This document shows, in pieces, positions 38,062 to 50,113 of a DNA stretch of 64,000 nt. Source of the stretch: Agrypnia vestita (taxonomy: Eukaryota; Arthropoda; Insecta; Trichoptera; Phryganeidae); contig JADDOH010023682.1 in assembly GCA_016648135.1 (NCBI GenBank), positions 1 through 64,000 on the forward strand. Direction: 5' to 3'. How positions within the stretch are numbered: position 1 is the stretch's first letter; every line of letters begins with the position of its first letter. The notes beneath the pieces were generated by a model, which saw only the letters and a list, made by a program, of their open reading frames with translations, was not told the DNA's origin and ran no database searches. Both the position numbers and the translations under genes were made by a program.

Positions 38062-38765
38062 TATTCTACATTAAAAACACAAACCACCTAACAGCAACCA
38101 GTAACTCGCATTCACATAATACTAGACAAGCATTACGAAACCTTGACGAAATACCAAAAACTAAGACAACACATGGACAGAAAAATTACTCATACATAGG
38201 GCCTAAAATATTTAACATATTTAAAACAGACTTCCCGGAAATCAGAATATACTCAATTAATAAAATAAAAGCTTTAGCAAACAACTGGCTTACCTCCAAA
38301 GGTAGAACAGCAACTGAAAATTTACTTACTGTAATTGCGTAATAATGTCTTTAAATAAAAATATATACCTATATAAATTAATTAATTAATTAAGGAAAAC
38401 AAAAAAATAATCTTAAACAAAACTTTAACCCTTTTTACATTAAACAATTATTCTACACATATTTACACTTGGACTTATGACTAACTCAACTTTCACTAAC
38501 ATTCCACTTGATACTCTATAGATACATAATAACTACCTTATGAAAATAAATACTACTGACGAACTCGAAAAAAAATTATAATTGTGTGCTATAACGCCAC
38601 TCTGGGACAGGCCTAGCCTAGTAGAGTGGCATAATCCACAAATTAAACAAAACAAAAAAATGTGTAAATTATCTTACGTTTTATCTTATGTTCTATTGTT
38701 AAATTAGTATTAAGTATCTTATTTGTAAACAAGGATTTTTAAATAAATAAATAAATAAATAAATA
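38062..38765 (+). pseudogene. LINE 3' fragment (CR1-like) in Gr1 intron 2
   Basis: The insertion is absent from Gr2, where 'gaaacacttaaaac' runs straight on. It ends in an AAAT-repeat tail at 38740-38762. The + strand encodes the last part of a reverse transcriptase: HNTRQALRNLDEIPKTKT, then HGQKNYSYIGPKIFN and a stop near 38340. The pattern 'TR...G...Y.GpklFN' marks the C-terminal end of CR1-type LINEs. 5' truncated. Confidence 0.7.
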
Positions 38766-39358
38766 TTTAACTTTTGATACGTAAAGTCATTGGTAGCGAA
38801 TTTAAAAGAAACACGGTTTTTAAATTTACTCTAAATGCTTTTAGAATATTTCACTCACTAATTACTTAATTTCGCAATTCGCACTAATTATCTTCGCTGC
38901 ACTTTAATCACCCTGAATAACTTGTCTCTCATATACAGATGCACGTTACCTAAATCAGTCAGGTTCGCAACTACAAAACTTCTCATATGTCGGTAGGTGC
39001 ACGCGCGCTAGCAACACACGCCGCACTATTTCACCTATCTGTGGATTTCTTTAGAATGCTGTCAACACTGACGTACCTAATGTTGCGTAATAGTCGGTCT
39101 TTTTTTCTTTAAATATCGCTGTTTCTATGTTATCAACATTTATGAGAATGGCCCAGTCAATTCCAGATTGGTGTGGATCATTCGAGGTATTTCGATAATG
39201 CATAATTTCTTCTGACTCTACCATATTGTGACCATAAAATAGTTTAATATAAACCTTTAATAATAATCAATAAAAAATAATAAATCGCCTCCTTGTAAAA
39301 AATTACTCAATTTCTACCTAAATTTAAAACAAATGACAAATGTTTGTATGTCTTTTAC

Positions 39359-39427
39359 CTTATCAGCGATTTCTTCATCCGTTTCCTCAGCCATCATGTT
39401 ATTAATAAGACAAGAAGTTTGCTTTGC
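39359..39427 (-). CDS. Gustatory receptor Gr1, exon 2
   Basis: Twenty-three codons in phase 0, acceptor GTTTTCAG and donor GTAAAA. The peptide contains CLINNMMAEETDEEIADK; the equivalent exon in Gr2 at 50045-50113 is almost identical. In Gr proteins it lies in the intracellular loop before helix 7. Confidence 0.8.
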
Positions 39428-39814
39428 CTGAAAACAGTTTTTTGTTAATTTTGTTAAATTTTTGGTGTTAGTGTTTCATACGAATATGTCGGGTTTTAAA
39501 TATTAGTTATAACTAATGTATAAAACCTGTTTATTAACAATATTTGGAATACAACATTTAGGCAATGAATACGCCGAAATAAATAATTGGAATGCTACCT
39601 TGCACAGTTACAAAAAGGTCCTAACTAATATTTTTGTTAATAGCGGGGTTAATGCAAAATATAATTTTTTATATTTTTTGGTTAACTAGCCTTTTAATGT
39701 AGTTATTATTTCTAAAAAATTTTTAATCTTTATTTTCTTCATTGAATTAATATTTATTATTTTATTTATTCTTCTATAATTTTATTATATTGCCTATTTA
39801 TTCGCCTATTATAT

Positions 39815-40896
39815 AAAATAATTTTATTTATTTCTCAATCACATATAGTATACAGTTTGGGTTACATAAGATGATGGGGTATATGACAATAATATACTAT
39901 CATATATGTAGATTCTCTATAACGATTACTTAGATATTTTTACTAGGATATATATATATGACTTATATATATATATCTATATATACTAGATGTATGTTGA
40001 CTATGGTTTCTTCAGGGAAAATCGATGAACGCTGTTAAATCGTATAGTGATCACTTAAGATGCCTTTAAGTAAGTACAGGTTGGGTCCACAGTGGATAAT
40101 TATTACACTTTTTATAGATCTATTATAAAAAGCTTAGTCTCTATGAGTCTAAGTATTATCGTAGTAGAATATATATCTATTTACGTTGCATTAATTGTTA
40201 CTTTTTATTTTCTCATCGGACGCTAGGTCATTATTGCATTCGAGGAATTCCAGCACGGTTAGCGGTTACGCTTTACAATTCATTTAGCTGAGTTGACTAA
40301 TATATTATATATATATATATACGATATACTATATATATATTATTATCTTATCAGTGAGACCCCGTAGAAACAAATATATAACAAACGTAGATTGAGCTTT
40401 TATGACAAACACCTCCAACAGTTTAGAGAAAGTTGGAAAAAACCGGAAGGGTTTAGAATACACAAGAATATTTATGAAAATTTTCGAAATGATGGTTTCT
40501 TACAATAGCAGATTGTATACCACGCCATTCCTACTCAATAGTCTGTTTTGACGTTTGGGGGATGCTACATATAAGTGACAAGTGAAGCAAAACGATGGGC
40601 GGCGAATCTGTGCGCATTATATTCAACCAGCGAAATGAATTGGAAGAGTACCTACGTGCGGAATCCTCGATAATGAACCAGCGCGATAAGGAATAATAAA
40701 GTAACAATTAATGCAACGTAAATAATATTATTAACTAAGATAAATTATAGAATCACAGAGACGAAGCTTTTTATAATATATATAGGAAACGTGTAATAAT
40801 TATCCACTGTGGACCCAACCTGTACTTACTTAAGGCAGGCTTAAGTGATCACTATACGATTTAACGTTCAGCGATTTCCCTGAAGATCCACCATAC

Positions 40897-40939
<43 letters not shown>

Positions 40940-41050
40940 TATATATATTATATATATATATGTACCTACGTATATATATATTATTTGTATACCTCATTTA
41001 ATAACCAAACTGTATACTATATGTGATTGAGAAAAAAATAAAATTATTTG
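39815..41050. repeat. Large inverted duplication (hairpin) in Gr1 intron 1
   Basis: A left arm (about 39815-40290) is the reverse complement of a right arm (about 40590-41050), with a spacer of roughly 300 bp. Matching landmarks include GTGATCACTTAAG, GTTGGGTCCACAGTGGATAA and TTGCATTAATTGTTACTTT. TA-rich runs of differing length occupy parts of both arms. The Gr2 intron has only sequence equivalent to the spacer and right arm (about 50220-50850). Confidence 0.8.
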
Positions 41051-41885
41051 ATACAAATATGCTATCGCCATCTAATTGGCTGGCATGGTTGAAATTTGTC
41101 AATCCTATGAAACAGTGTATATATTAGGTTGGACCATTAATGTATGGAAAAAAATCGTCTTGCATTTAATTGTAACCACTTTATTATATTTGATTAAAAT
41201 TTTCATTTTATATAATAAAACAACGATTTTTATAGTTCTAAGTGATATTTTATAAGTAGGTAATTAGCAACACATCTATTTTTGCTCTTAATTTGTGGCA
41301 TTACAATGCGAGGCGCTATTTAAGCTTTCTTGAATCCATCTCTTGCTGTTTTCGAAGATAAAGCTGCTGAGGACAATCTTCACACATCTTTAAACTCCTT
41401 GCGTACGATAGGGAAAATGCAGAAGAGGCGGTTTACGTTCACCGCCTCGTGTTATGAACAACTGAAGATCTTCGTCAGATACTTGTTGAATTATTGGTAA
41501 TTACTTGAGTGATGTTTTGCTACCAGTTTGAAAGATCATATTAAGTGGCGGCTTCAAGGTTTCAATGGCTTGGAATATAAAAGAGTCACTCTTACACAAA
41601 CAACTCACTAGAGTTGTTTCTTTACAACTATAAAAATACAAGCCTGAAACTTGCGAAACTTTATCTCGTGTCATTATATTCTCTCTTGTTTGTTTATTTC
41701 TCTGCGCAACTTCTTCTCATATAAAATTGAAACATCAGACTTGATGTCGTGCAGAACTGCTGAAGCAATGGTTGTTTTTGCTTTATCTGATGATCTATAT
41801 CTACTTGTTGGAATTTTTCACCATTGTATTAAAAGCGGTGGTAACGGCAGGCCCCGTGCCAGAAGTTTTTGTTGCAGTTTTGAAT

Positions 41886-42395
41886 GAAAAACTAACTAAC
41901 TAACTAACCATCACGCCCTTTCCCTGCAGGGGTAGGCAGAGAGGATTGAACGCCACACTCTTCTATCCTGGCACACCACTTTTGCTTCGGCCACATTCAT
42001 ACATCTTCTCATACACGTTCTACGGTTATTGCGGCTTTTAACAGGGCCTTCCTCAAATACTTGTAGTACCTGATCGTGCCAGGTCTTTCGCGGACGCCCT
42101 CTATTCCTGTTGCCTTCAACATTCGCATCATATATTTTCTTAACCATCCTTTCCTCGTTCATACGTTCCACATGACCAAACCATCTCAGCACTCCTTTCT
42201 TTATTCTATCTACCACACCACAGCCAGCATTGCATTCACTTCTAATTTGTTCATTCCTCACTCTATCGACCAAAGATTTTCCACACAAGCGTCTTAGTGA
42301 CCGCATTTCAACCGCATTCAGTCTACTTTCATTCCTCTTTTGCCAATTCCAGGCTTCACTTCCATACATAAGGGTTGGCACTAGATGAAACGCCT
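41886..42395 (-). pseudogene. LINE C-terminal fragment in Gr1 intron 1
   Basis: An intact 156-codon frame at 42381-41911 encodes the end of a reverse transcriptase: MYGSEAWNWQKRNESRLN, LRWFGHVERMNEERMVKKI and RNRGRPRKTWHDQV. It ends in a (GTTA)n tail at about 41888. 5' truncated. Relatives lie at about 10070 and 56160. Confidence 0.8.
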
Positions 42396-42674
42396 ACATT
42401 TTTTGACTTGAGTATGTAGCAATAATTTTTTTAATACTTACGTATGATATTCATCCGAAATATTTAACATATACACTAAAGTAGCCCTGAAAATTGAAAA
42501 TAAATTTTTCTTTTGTGTATCCTAAGAACATAATTACTGGATTTTTAACTAAATTTAATGATCATTCCTCTGTGGACAAAATCTAGTAGTTGTGTTTTCA
42601 GCACGTATTTTTCCATAGACGTATATGTGTCTGGGAAACCCATCGTCTCCTATCAAAAATTAAAAAAAACTCAC

Positions 42675-43694
42675 CTCTTCTTCAGCAGAATTGCAGGTAT
42701 AAATCAGCGTGCACATGTTCCAGTAGTTCATCGAACTTTGGACCAACGCCAGCGAGAACATCTCCCAGGGAATCTGAGATTCGCCAGCCGAAGATATCAC
42801 CAGAGACATCAGATGAAATATTTGAAACACGGTGTTCAAGAATGAGCCCGAGACTATCGCGAACATTATCATTGAGAAGTATTCGTTGATCAGGTAAATG
42901 CACGCGCAGATTTTAGCGTACGCCTTCCAAGCGAGGTCCAATTTATCCATCACGATGTGGTTCCTGGAAAGTGCATCGCATTTTCGCCAAATATCCCGAG
43001 AAGTCGATCTCTTGGATGCAGCCGTCGTATCTTGTATAGAAGAGATTGTAATTATTTCTTCGTTTAGTATGCGAAGGTTTGATATATATACGTATATAAG
43101 GAATGAACATATCATTTGTATGGAAGTGGTATAGTAAGTACCGCTGTTTTTCACGATTATTAGTGGCAAATCTGTGAAATGTTCCAAAAGTGGACTCAAT
43201 TTTGCGACGCATATTATATATAAAAAACAAAAAATCTGTTGTATAGCAACAAATAAAAAAAACATATATTTTTTCTTTGTAAAATTAGTTTTACTCCCCA
43301 GTTTCACGAAAATATTATCAATTTCGTTTGAAAATTCGAAATTCTTCGCTAAATTGTCGATTTTCACAAACGTGAAAGCTAAAATGCAATGTGTCGTCAT
43401 AAATCCGGAGTATATTTGAAATTTTTCTCCATAAAGGTACGTTTTGTCAGTACTCTTGTCGTCCAGTTTGTACCAGTCTAAAAGAACCACGAGAATGAAG
43501 GAACTCCAGTAAATTATTCCTGGAATCAGAATTTTGGCGACGTCAAGAAGGCTCAGAGTAGTTTTAGACTTTCCGGGAACGATGCTGTAGTTAAACGGGA
43601 GTATACCGGATATTCGGCCCATAACCAAGACAGGCGATATGGCCTCGTTCATCGAATTGGCTTCGAAAAACTTTTGATAATATCTCTTCATCAT
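42675..43694 (-). CDS. Gustatory receptor Gr1, exon 1
   Basis: This exon encodes the first 340 residues of an insect gustatory receptor, a multi-pass membrane protein that forms ligand-gated cation channels in taste neurons. It begins MMKRYYQKFFEANS, followed by MNEAISPVLVMGRISGILPF, the N-terminal signature of the family. Hydrophobic segments follow near residues 50-75, 95-115, 140-175, 185-215, 265-295 and 320-335, and the end NYWNMCTLIYTCNSAEEE is typical of the first-exon end of Gr genes. The donor is GTGAGT in phase 0. It is very similar to Gr2 over its length. The open frame is intact, but the last exon of this copy was not found. Confidence 0.85.
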
Positions 43695-46600
43695 TCCAAA
43701 GTTTGTGAGTCCACATTTACTATAAAATTGTGATTTTCATGTAAATTTCACGCTTTAAATAACGATACTCCGTATCCTAATTCAATAGGCATACTGAATA
43801 TTTTACATAAGATCGCGACAGATCCAACAATCACCATTAGCGCCGGTCACTTAATATTTTCACGGAAAAATTTTAACAATCTTCTGAATATTTAAACATG
43901 TAATTGATTGGATATTTGTCGATTCACTACATTATATTGACCAACATTCTAAGGTCTTCTCGGTCAATAAGTCACCTATTTTTTAATGTTGAAAATGTAA
44001 TTATTGATGTGTCACATCTTTCCTCTCGCTTTCCTGCGATGCGTGGTAGTGATTTCGTGAAAATGGACGGAAATGCGTAACAGGAATCAAGACGCCGAGG
44101 AAGTGCGCGCAATTCCATTTGACCAATGAGCGCACGCGTATCGCTCGCGACGGAAAAATTATCGTTTATAAACAATGAAATCTAACAGCCGTATATTAAA
44201 TGATATAAATGTGTTTTTATAAAACAAATATGTGAGAATTACGACTTTTAAGTGATGTATTTTTTTTTGGTAGAATGAATGGTTGATATATTAGTTTATG
44301 TTTTTGAAGAGAATTCTTTTCCTTTTGAGGAAAATTAGACGGCGCGGATCAAATCAAAAACCATCTATTGCCTAAAAAATATCACATTTGTACATTGACA
44401 GACTGGCTTCAGAAATGTCAATTTTACAAACAAATTGCGTATTGTTGATATTCAATATGTGATATCTCGAAATATATTTGACTATTTGAAAAAATCTATA
44501 CGACAAAAATTACGTTCGATATTTTTTCATCTCAAAAATTTTTTTTATCTAAATAATGACTGTAATGGATTTGAATCGTAAACGAAACCATTTAAAAACA
44601 TCTGTTGACGAAAAATGATTTTTTTTTCTGTCCACCAAATTCGTTAATATCATACATAGTACACTGTTTTATCAACACGGTCAAAATTATTTACCGACAG
44701 CTCACAGTGGGGCAAAATTTAATATTTTTTTAACGCCATTACCAAAATTCAATGAAAGCTCACAGTGCGACAAAATTCAATAATATAGAGATGCATATAC
44801 ATTTCCTTTACTTGTATTTTATAATTTATAAATATATAGCTTGCGACATAGCCGAGCCCAACAGCAGACAGGAATGTGACAGATTCGAACTAATCACCTG
44901 TCAAACTATATGTAACCCGTCCCGTTATGCAGAGCCTATGACGTCGCTCTCCGGCAGCTCCATCGGGAGACAATGAAGCCATGTATTCACTAGGGGACAA
45001 ATTATCTCTCAACATCACGCACGGCATAGAGTCTACGTGACGATGCTAGGTTGCGCACTGTTCCGCGACGTCGTGCACAACATAGCGGGGCATTTCTACG
45101 TGCCGCGGAAACGTTGCCATGCGCACGGTACTCGAGCGAGCTCACGGGGACATCAGGCTGCTCGTCGGTATCACGTGGTATGTTTACAAGTGAATGCGCA
45201 TGCGCTGTATCTAGCAACTGACATTAATGTGGGGAAACAAATATTGTTCTCCAACTCATCGCCGCACAATTTTGTGGGACACTTCAAACCGTGAATATAA
45301 AAATTAAATGATGTGAGGGCCAACAGCGCTCTTTACTATTGTCTTGCTTGGCTATGGAAGGCCCGATTATTTGTTATAAATTGTCAAAACCAGTTGTTGT
45401 CATTCGAGTGAAATTGACAAAAGATCCGTAGGTATTCGAAGATCGCATAGAGTATCCATCCTTCTTTCTCTTTGCAGTAAATAATTTCGCACCCACCACC
45501 TTTTTCTCCTCTTACGTTTCGATGAACTCGTTAAAATAAATAGATACGCAGCTGTCATCATAACCTCATCGAGCGTCAAGTGTAAATAGATACGCAGCTG
45601 TCATCATAACCTCATCGGGTTTTATCATTTTAACATTTCCGCGACAAGTGATATGTGAGTCCCGGTGTGTACACGTCAAATGACGGCGTCATTGTCCCCG
45701 AAACATGAGCGTAGATGTTGATGCGATATGCCGCGACGTGACGATAAAGTAAGATAGAAGAAAGAAGCTGATCAGAAGGTGCGGAGGGCCCTATAACAAA
45801 ATATATAATTATAATTTAAACTTACATACTGGATGTCTATCCACAGGTTCCGATATGTGGCGCTTACCGAGTAGCTTCTGCGAGTAGATGCGACCGCCCC
45901 GGGCCCCGGCTTGAAGTTGATAGACCGCTTCAACTCAGCGCGCACGCACGCACGGGCAGGCGGTTGCGATCCCCGCCGCAGTTGGCGTGGATTGGGTTTG
46001 CACGCTTGTTTGCGAACATCGCTACACGTTATTGTATTGCCCTTGTTTAGGTACCGTGATCAAATTTAACAATCAAATGCAGTTCGCGCTACAAAAAAAA
46101 TATTTTACAATACCGTGCAGGATACCTGACTGCGAATTATCCGCCACCATATAGGTGCTGCATAGGGTGCAACATAACAAGCTATTAGCTTTTTAAAATT
46201 TTGATGTAAATTTCTGTTGCTGCTCAATTGATATTTTTAATTGTGAGATGTCAAATGTTACACATCATATGCGACTACTGTTAAAGTTCGCTCGTTTTAT
46301 ATTTTGTACATTATGAAATAAGATGACGTGGACTGCCCGATACCGTGCATTAAATGGCAACCTATCCCATACCATCATCATAAGTTTTACAAGCGAAAGC
46401 TCCCAAATTGATCCTACTCATTCATCGCCTGGAAACGCGGCACATCAGCACGACATGGCTACCAACAAAAGACTATTCAATGTCCGTATATTGCAATATT
46501 CACGTGTACATTAAAATTACAATCCAGTACAAAGCTGTCATAACATTAACAATGGAATTGATAACGATGAACTCAATATAAGAGTCATCAGTTAGGGAAT

Positions 46601-46700
46601 GTTTCTCGAGGGCCTTTTATTAGCTCTCAAGTTAAAATGAAAAATGTAGAATAGCCCAAATGAAATCAGAGATGGTGTGTGTACACTTCTGTATATCTAT
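43695..46700. other. Gr1 upstream region with a 2.3-kb block absent from Gr2
   Basis: Sequence at 43695-43998 and 46314-46700 aligns with 52988-53280 and 53285-53720 upstream of Gr2. The block between (about 43999-46313) has no counterpart there. It holds a 49-bp direct repeat with 'agatacgcagctgtcatc' at about 45541 and 45590 and no gene I recognise. It could be an unclassified insertion into Gr1 or a loss from Gr2. Confidence 0.5.
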
Positions 46701-47563
46701 TAACTATTTAGATAAGATATGATTAACATCGTGAAATAAAGAACCCTTATAACATAAATTCATACTTTTCTCCTCCCTTACTCCTTTACCGAATATTTCT
46801 ATATCATCATTATGCTTAATGCTTGGAAAAATTCTTCAGCACAGTAGCCAAAACATTGGTTCAGATTTTTCAGCTACGACGTACTACTTTTTTCAGAGCC
46901 CCGCACTAATGTAAGTTTTCTCTGAATTAAGAGATGTAGAATCTAATATTTCTCTTAATGTGTCATTACATGTACGACATATTGAAATTTTTGGAACTCT
47001 TTTACATAAACTTCTTTCTTAATACCTAGACATGCAATCAGTCATTATATATATTTGATAATCGGTCGGGGAGGTTCACATGAAAATCAAATAACCTTGC
47101 TGCAAATTGTTCAATCTTTATTACATCGATACTAAAATACATTATGTTTTACAATTATTGTGATTTTCTAGCTACCATCATGTGAAAAACGTGGTATCAT
47201 CAGGGGGAAGGAAGATATTGTATATTTTTTCAGCAGGATCCTAAAGGTTTCTATACAAAAAAAAAATTGACAGATTTCACTTTAATATATAATAGATTAT
47301 TTGATCGCACAATTATTTTAAGGAAAGGGGTGGTGTAGGTAGGGTAAGTGAAAAATCCTTTTTTCGCAATACTTGAAGATACTAGAAGAATAAGCATGCA
47401 AAATTTAGGTCAAATTAATCAAACAATGTAGATTTATATAGAAAACAGACTTAAAGACACTGAATTTAAAGATTCATCACGTAAAAGTAAACGTGCAATG
47501 TTGTAAATAGCGGCAATTTCACGATCGGTATGATAACGCAAAACTATTGAGCCTAGTGTTGGC
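46701..47563. other. Intergenic, 3' flank of Gr2
   Basis: Mostly unremarkable AT-rich DNA. Around 47320-47450 a decayed piece resembles the Helitron-like family at 55367-55725 ('gcatgcaaaattta', 'gtagatttatata'). Confidence 0.4.
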
Positions 47564-47665
47564 TCACGTAGATGAAGACTCAGCTTCGCTCCCATCCTTT
47601 TTGGGTGCCATTGACACGGAAAATTGGTACAAGATGACCATGTAGGTAGTTAGGGCTCCGATTAT
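47564..47665 (-). CDS. Gustatory receptor Gr2, exon 4 (terminal)
   Basis: Acceptor TTTTTTTAG, phase 0. It encodes IIGALTTYMVILYQFSV, the TYxxxLxQ motif in the last helix that defines insect Gr proteins. A polar tail of 16 residues follows, then TGA. The tail is longer than in Gr3. Confidence 0.85.
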   Translation of the reverse strand: MIGALTTYMVILYQFSVSMAPKKDGSEAESSST

Positions 47666-47849
47666 CTAAAAAAATAAAATTAGAAAATAATTTTACTTCA
47701 TACAATCAAAAGTAAATATTGAGCTTATTTGTATCGATTACGTTATAAGAACTGTGGAAAGGATTAGGTCTGCACTTAATGAAAGGATCCTTCAAGTAAA
47801 AACGTTAATTTTCAAGAGGATGAAGCTACGGGGAGCAAGTAAATTGATA

Positions 47850-48294
47850 ATATTGCTTGCCCAACGTAACTTGGCATGCGGCGAATTTGGAAATAAAACC
47901 CGCCCCGCCCGCACCCCTGTCATTTAGTTCAATTTTGTATTTGGTCGGGAGCTGTGACATCTTGATTACCAATACACACTGAATTATTATGTCCAAAACA
48001 TCCTAAACAGTCCGGAATGGTGCAAGAATAATTGGCAATGAAGTATTAAAGTTTTGCGAAGCTGAAAAAGCGAATAATGGACCGATATTACTATCTGGCA
48101 GCTTGACAGATAGAACGGCCGCCATTATTGCATGGTTTCTTTAGTGCTGCCCGACCAAATTTCTGTATTTAATACGACACCGGTCACCGGACATTCTGTA
48201 CATTATGTATTGTGTAATAAATTTACACCCTGACAACTTTTGTTACGCGGCAGGGACGCCTTCCCTCGCACACCAAGTTACAGTGGTACGTCTA
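47850..48294 (+). mobile_element. MITE-like element, copy B, in Gr2 intron 3
   Basis: Nearly the same sequence as 3773-4232 with matching ends, lacking about a dozen bases present in copy A near 3836-3855. It sits between Gr2 exons 4 and 3 and is absent from the Gr1 sequence next to its exon 3, so it may have arrived after the Gr1/Gr2 duplication. Confidence 0.65.
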
Positions 48295-48439
48295 TAGTAC
48301 AGCAGTCAAAAGGACACCGGACAAGTCTGGGCGCATAAAAGAGGTCCGCTTGATCTAGTGATGGATACACAACACTGCATATAATTAGCATTAACAGCAT
48401 ATTTGAAAATAATATAAATTCTAAAGTGATAAAACCTAC

Positions 48440-48529
48440 GGTAAAGTGTAGTGTATTGTTAATAGGAAACAGTCCAGCAGCTGAAAACCTCGGGTAGGTG
48501 TGCAGCATGTGGGTCGACATGAGGTGGAG
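48440..48529 (-). CDS. Gustatory receptor Gr2, exon 3
   Basis: Thirty codons, phase 0, acceptor TTCTTCCAG, donor GTAGGT. The peptide STHMLHTYPRFSAAGLFPIN differs from Gr1 by a Val/Ile exchange at most. Translation without splicing runs on past the donor into the intron, which explains a longer unspliced open frame here. Confidence 0.85.
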
Positions 48530-50044
48530 CTGGAAGAACGGAAAGAAACATTGTTGAAATTGTAGCATAAAGAGTAGAGAGTCATCGGTGGGAAGTGTCG
48601 CTTGTATGCATAAGAAGGTATGCGTGAAGGACACTCGCCTTTAACATTCAGGCTATTTACAGTGTTCGATGCAGGAATGGGGTATACAATAATGGCAGGA
48701 ATATTTAAAAAACTAAGCCATAAAAACCAAGTTTTTATTGTACACCCTTTCTCATTGAAACAGGTTTCGCGCCTACTCCACGCGTAGGGCTCGAAAATTA
48801 AACAATATATAAATCGTTAAAATCTCGAAATATCCAAAATTATACTATAATTATTTAAAAAAATTTAACGAAAATTTGTTAGATCATTTTTATCGTCGCC
48901 ACGAGTTTGCCTGCAAAGATTCAGCTCGATTGGATCGCGAGAAAAGGATTAATTTTTTCGGCCGATTAGCAGACGCCACGAGTTAAAAGAAAGGGAGTAA
49001 AAAAGAAAAAAATGTTTTGCAGTCACCGAGGATTGCTAATTTAAAATGTACTTAATTATAGATTTTATCATTTATCTTCCCCTTCGAAATCATATTTCCT
49101 ATAAAATCTCGAATTCAGTACATTATAAATAAGTAATCCTCGAAGAATATGAGGCAGTCAGGAAATCCAAAATAATGATCGCCCACAAGATGGCTGACGT
49201 TCGATAACCGGACAAGCAGAAATAGAAGATGTGGAAATGAGCAGGCGTACTAATTTTGAAAAATAAACAAAATTGCCGCGTTTTGCCCAATCCAATTGCA
49301 AAGTGGAGCTCCTCCAACGTGACTGAGATGCAACATTTCCCAGTATACGTTTGTTCGAACGACAAAAAAGGTCATGTACTTATTAATAAATTACAAAAAT
49401 ATTTTCACGGGACCGTGGCAATAAGAGGCAAATGAAACACTTAAAACAATTTAATTTTTAATACGTAAAGTCATTGGATACGAATTTAAAAGGAGCACGG
49501 TTTTTAAATTTACTCTAAATGCTTTTAGAATATTTCACTCACTAATTATTCAATTTCGCGATTCGCACTAATTATCTTCGCTGCACTTTATTCACCCTGA
49601 ATAACTTATCCTCAAATATAGATGCACGTTACTTAAATCAGTCAGGTTCGCAACTACAAAACTTCTCATTTGTCGGTAGGTGCACGCGCGCTAGCAATAC
49701 ACGCCGCACGATTTCACCTATCTGTGGATTTCTTTAGAATGCTGTCAACACTGACGTACCTAATGTTGCGTAATAGTCGGTCTTTTTTTCTTTAAATATC
49801 GCTGTCTCTATGTTTCCAACATTTATGAGAATGGCCCAGTCAATTCCAGATTGGTGTGGATCATTAGAGATATTTCGATAATACATAATTTCTTCTGATT
49901 CTACCATATTCTGACCATAAAATAGTTTAATATAAACCTTTAATAATAATCAATAAAAAATAATAATAAATCACCTCCTTGTAAAAAATTACCCAATTTC
50001 TACCTAAATTTAAAACAAATGACAAATCTTTATACGACGTTTAC
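48530..50044. other. Gr2 intron 2
   Basis: It includes an interspersed repeat at 48815-49012 shared with 3285-3515, and at 49090-49370 a segment shared with Gr1 at 37700-37980. The part from 49380 to 49920 has homologues in Gr1 (split at 38062) and at 63360-63850. It represents the pre-insertion state of the Gr1 intron. Confidence 0.6.
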
Positions 50045-50113
50045 CTTATCAGCGATTTCTTCATCCGTTTCCTCAGCCATCATGTTATTAATAAGACAAG
50101 AAGTTTGCTTTGC
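50045..50113 (-). CDS. Gustatory receptor Gr2, exon 2
   Basis: Twenty-three codons, phase 0, same borders as Gr1 exon 2 (acceptor GTTTTCAG, donor GTAAAC). Joined to exon 1 it continues CNSAEEEAKQTSCLINNM without a frame change. Confidence 0.85.
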
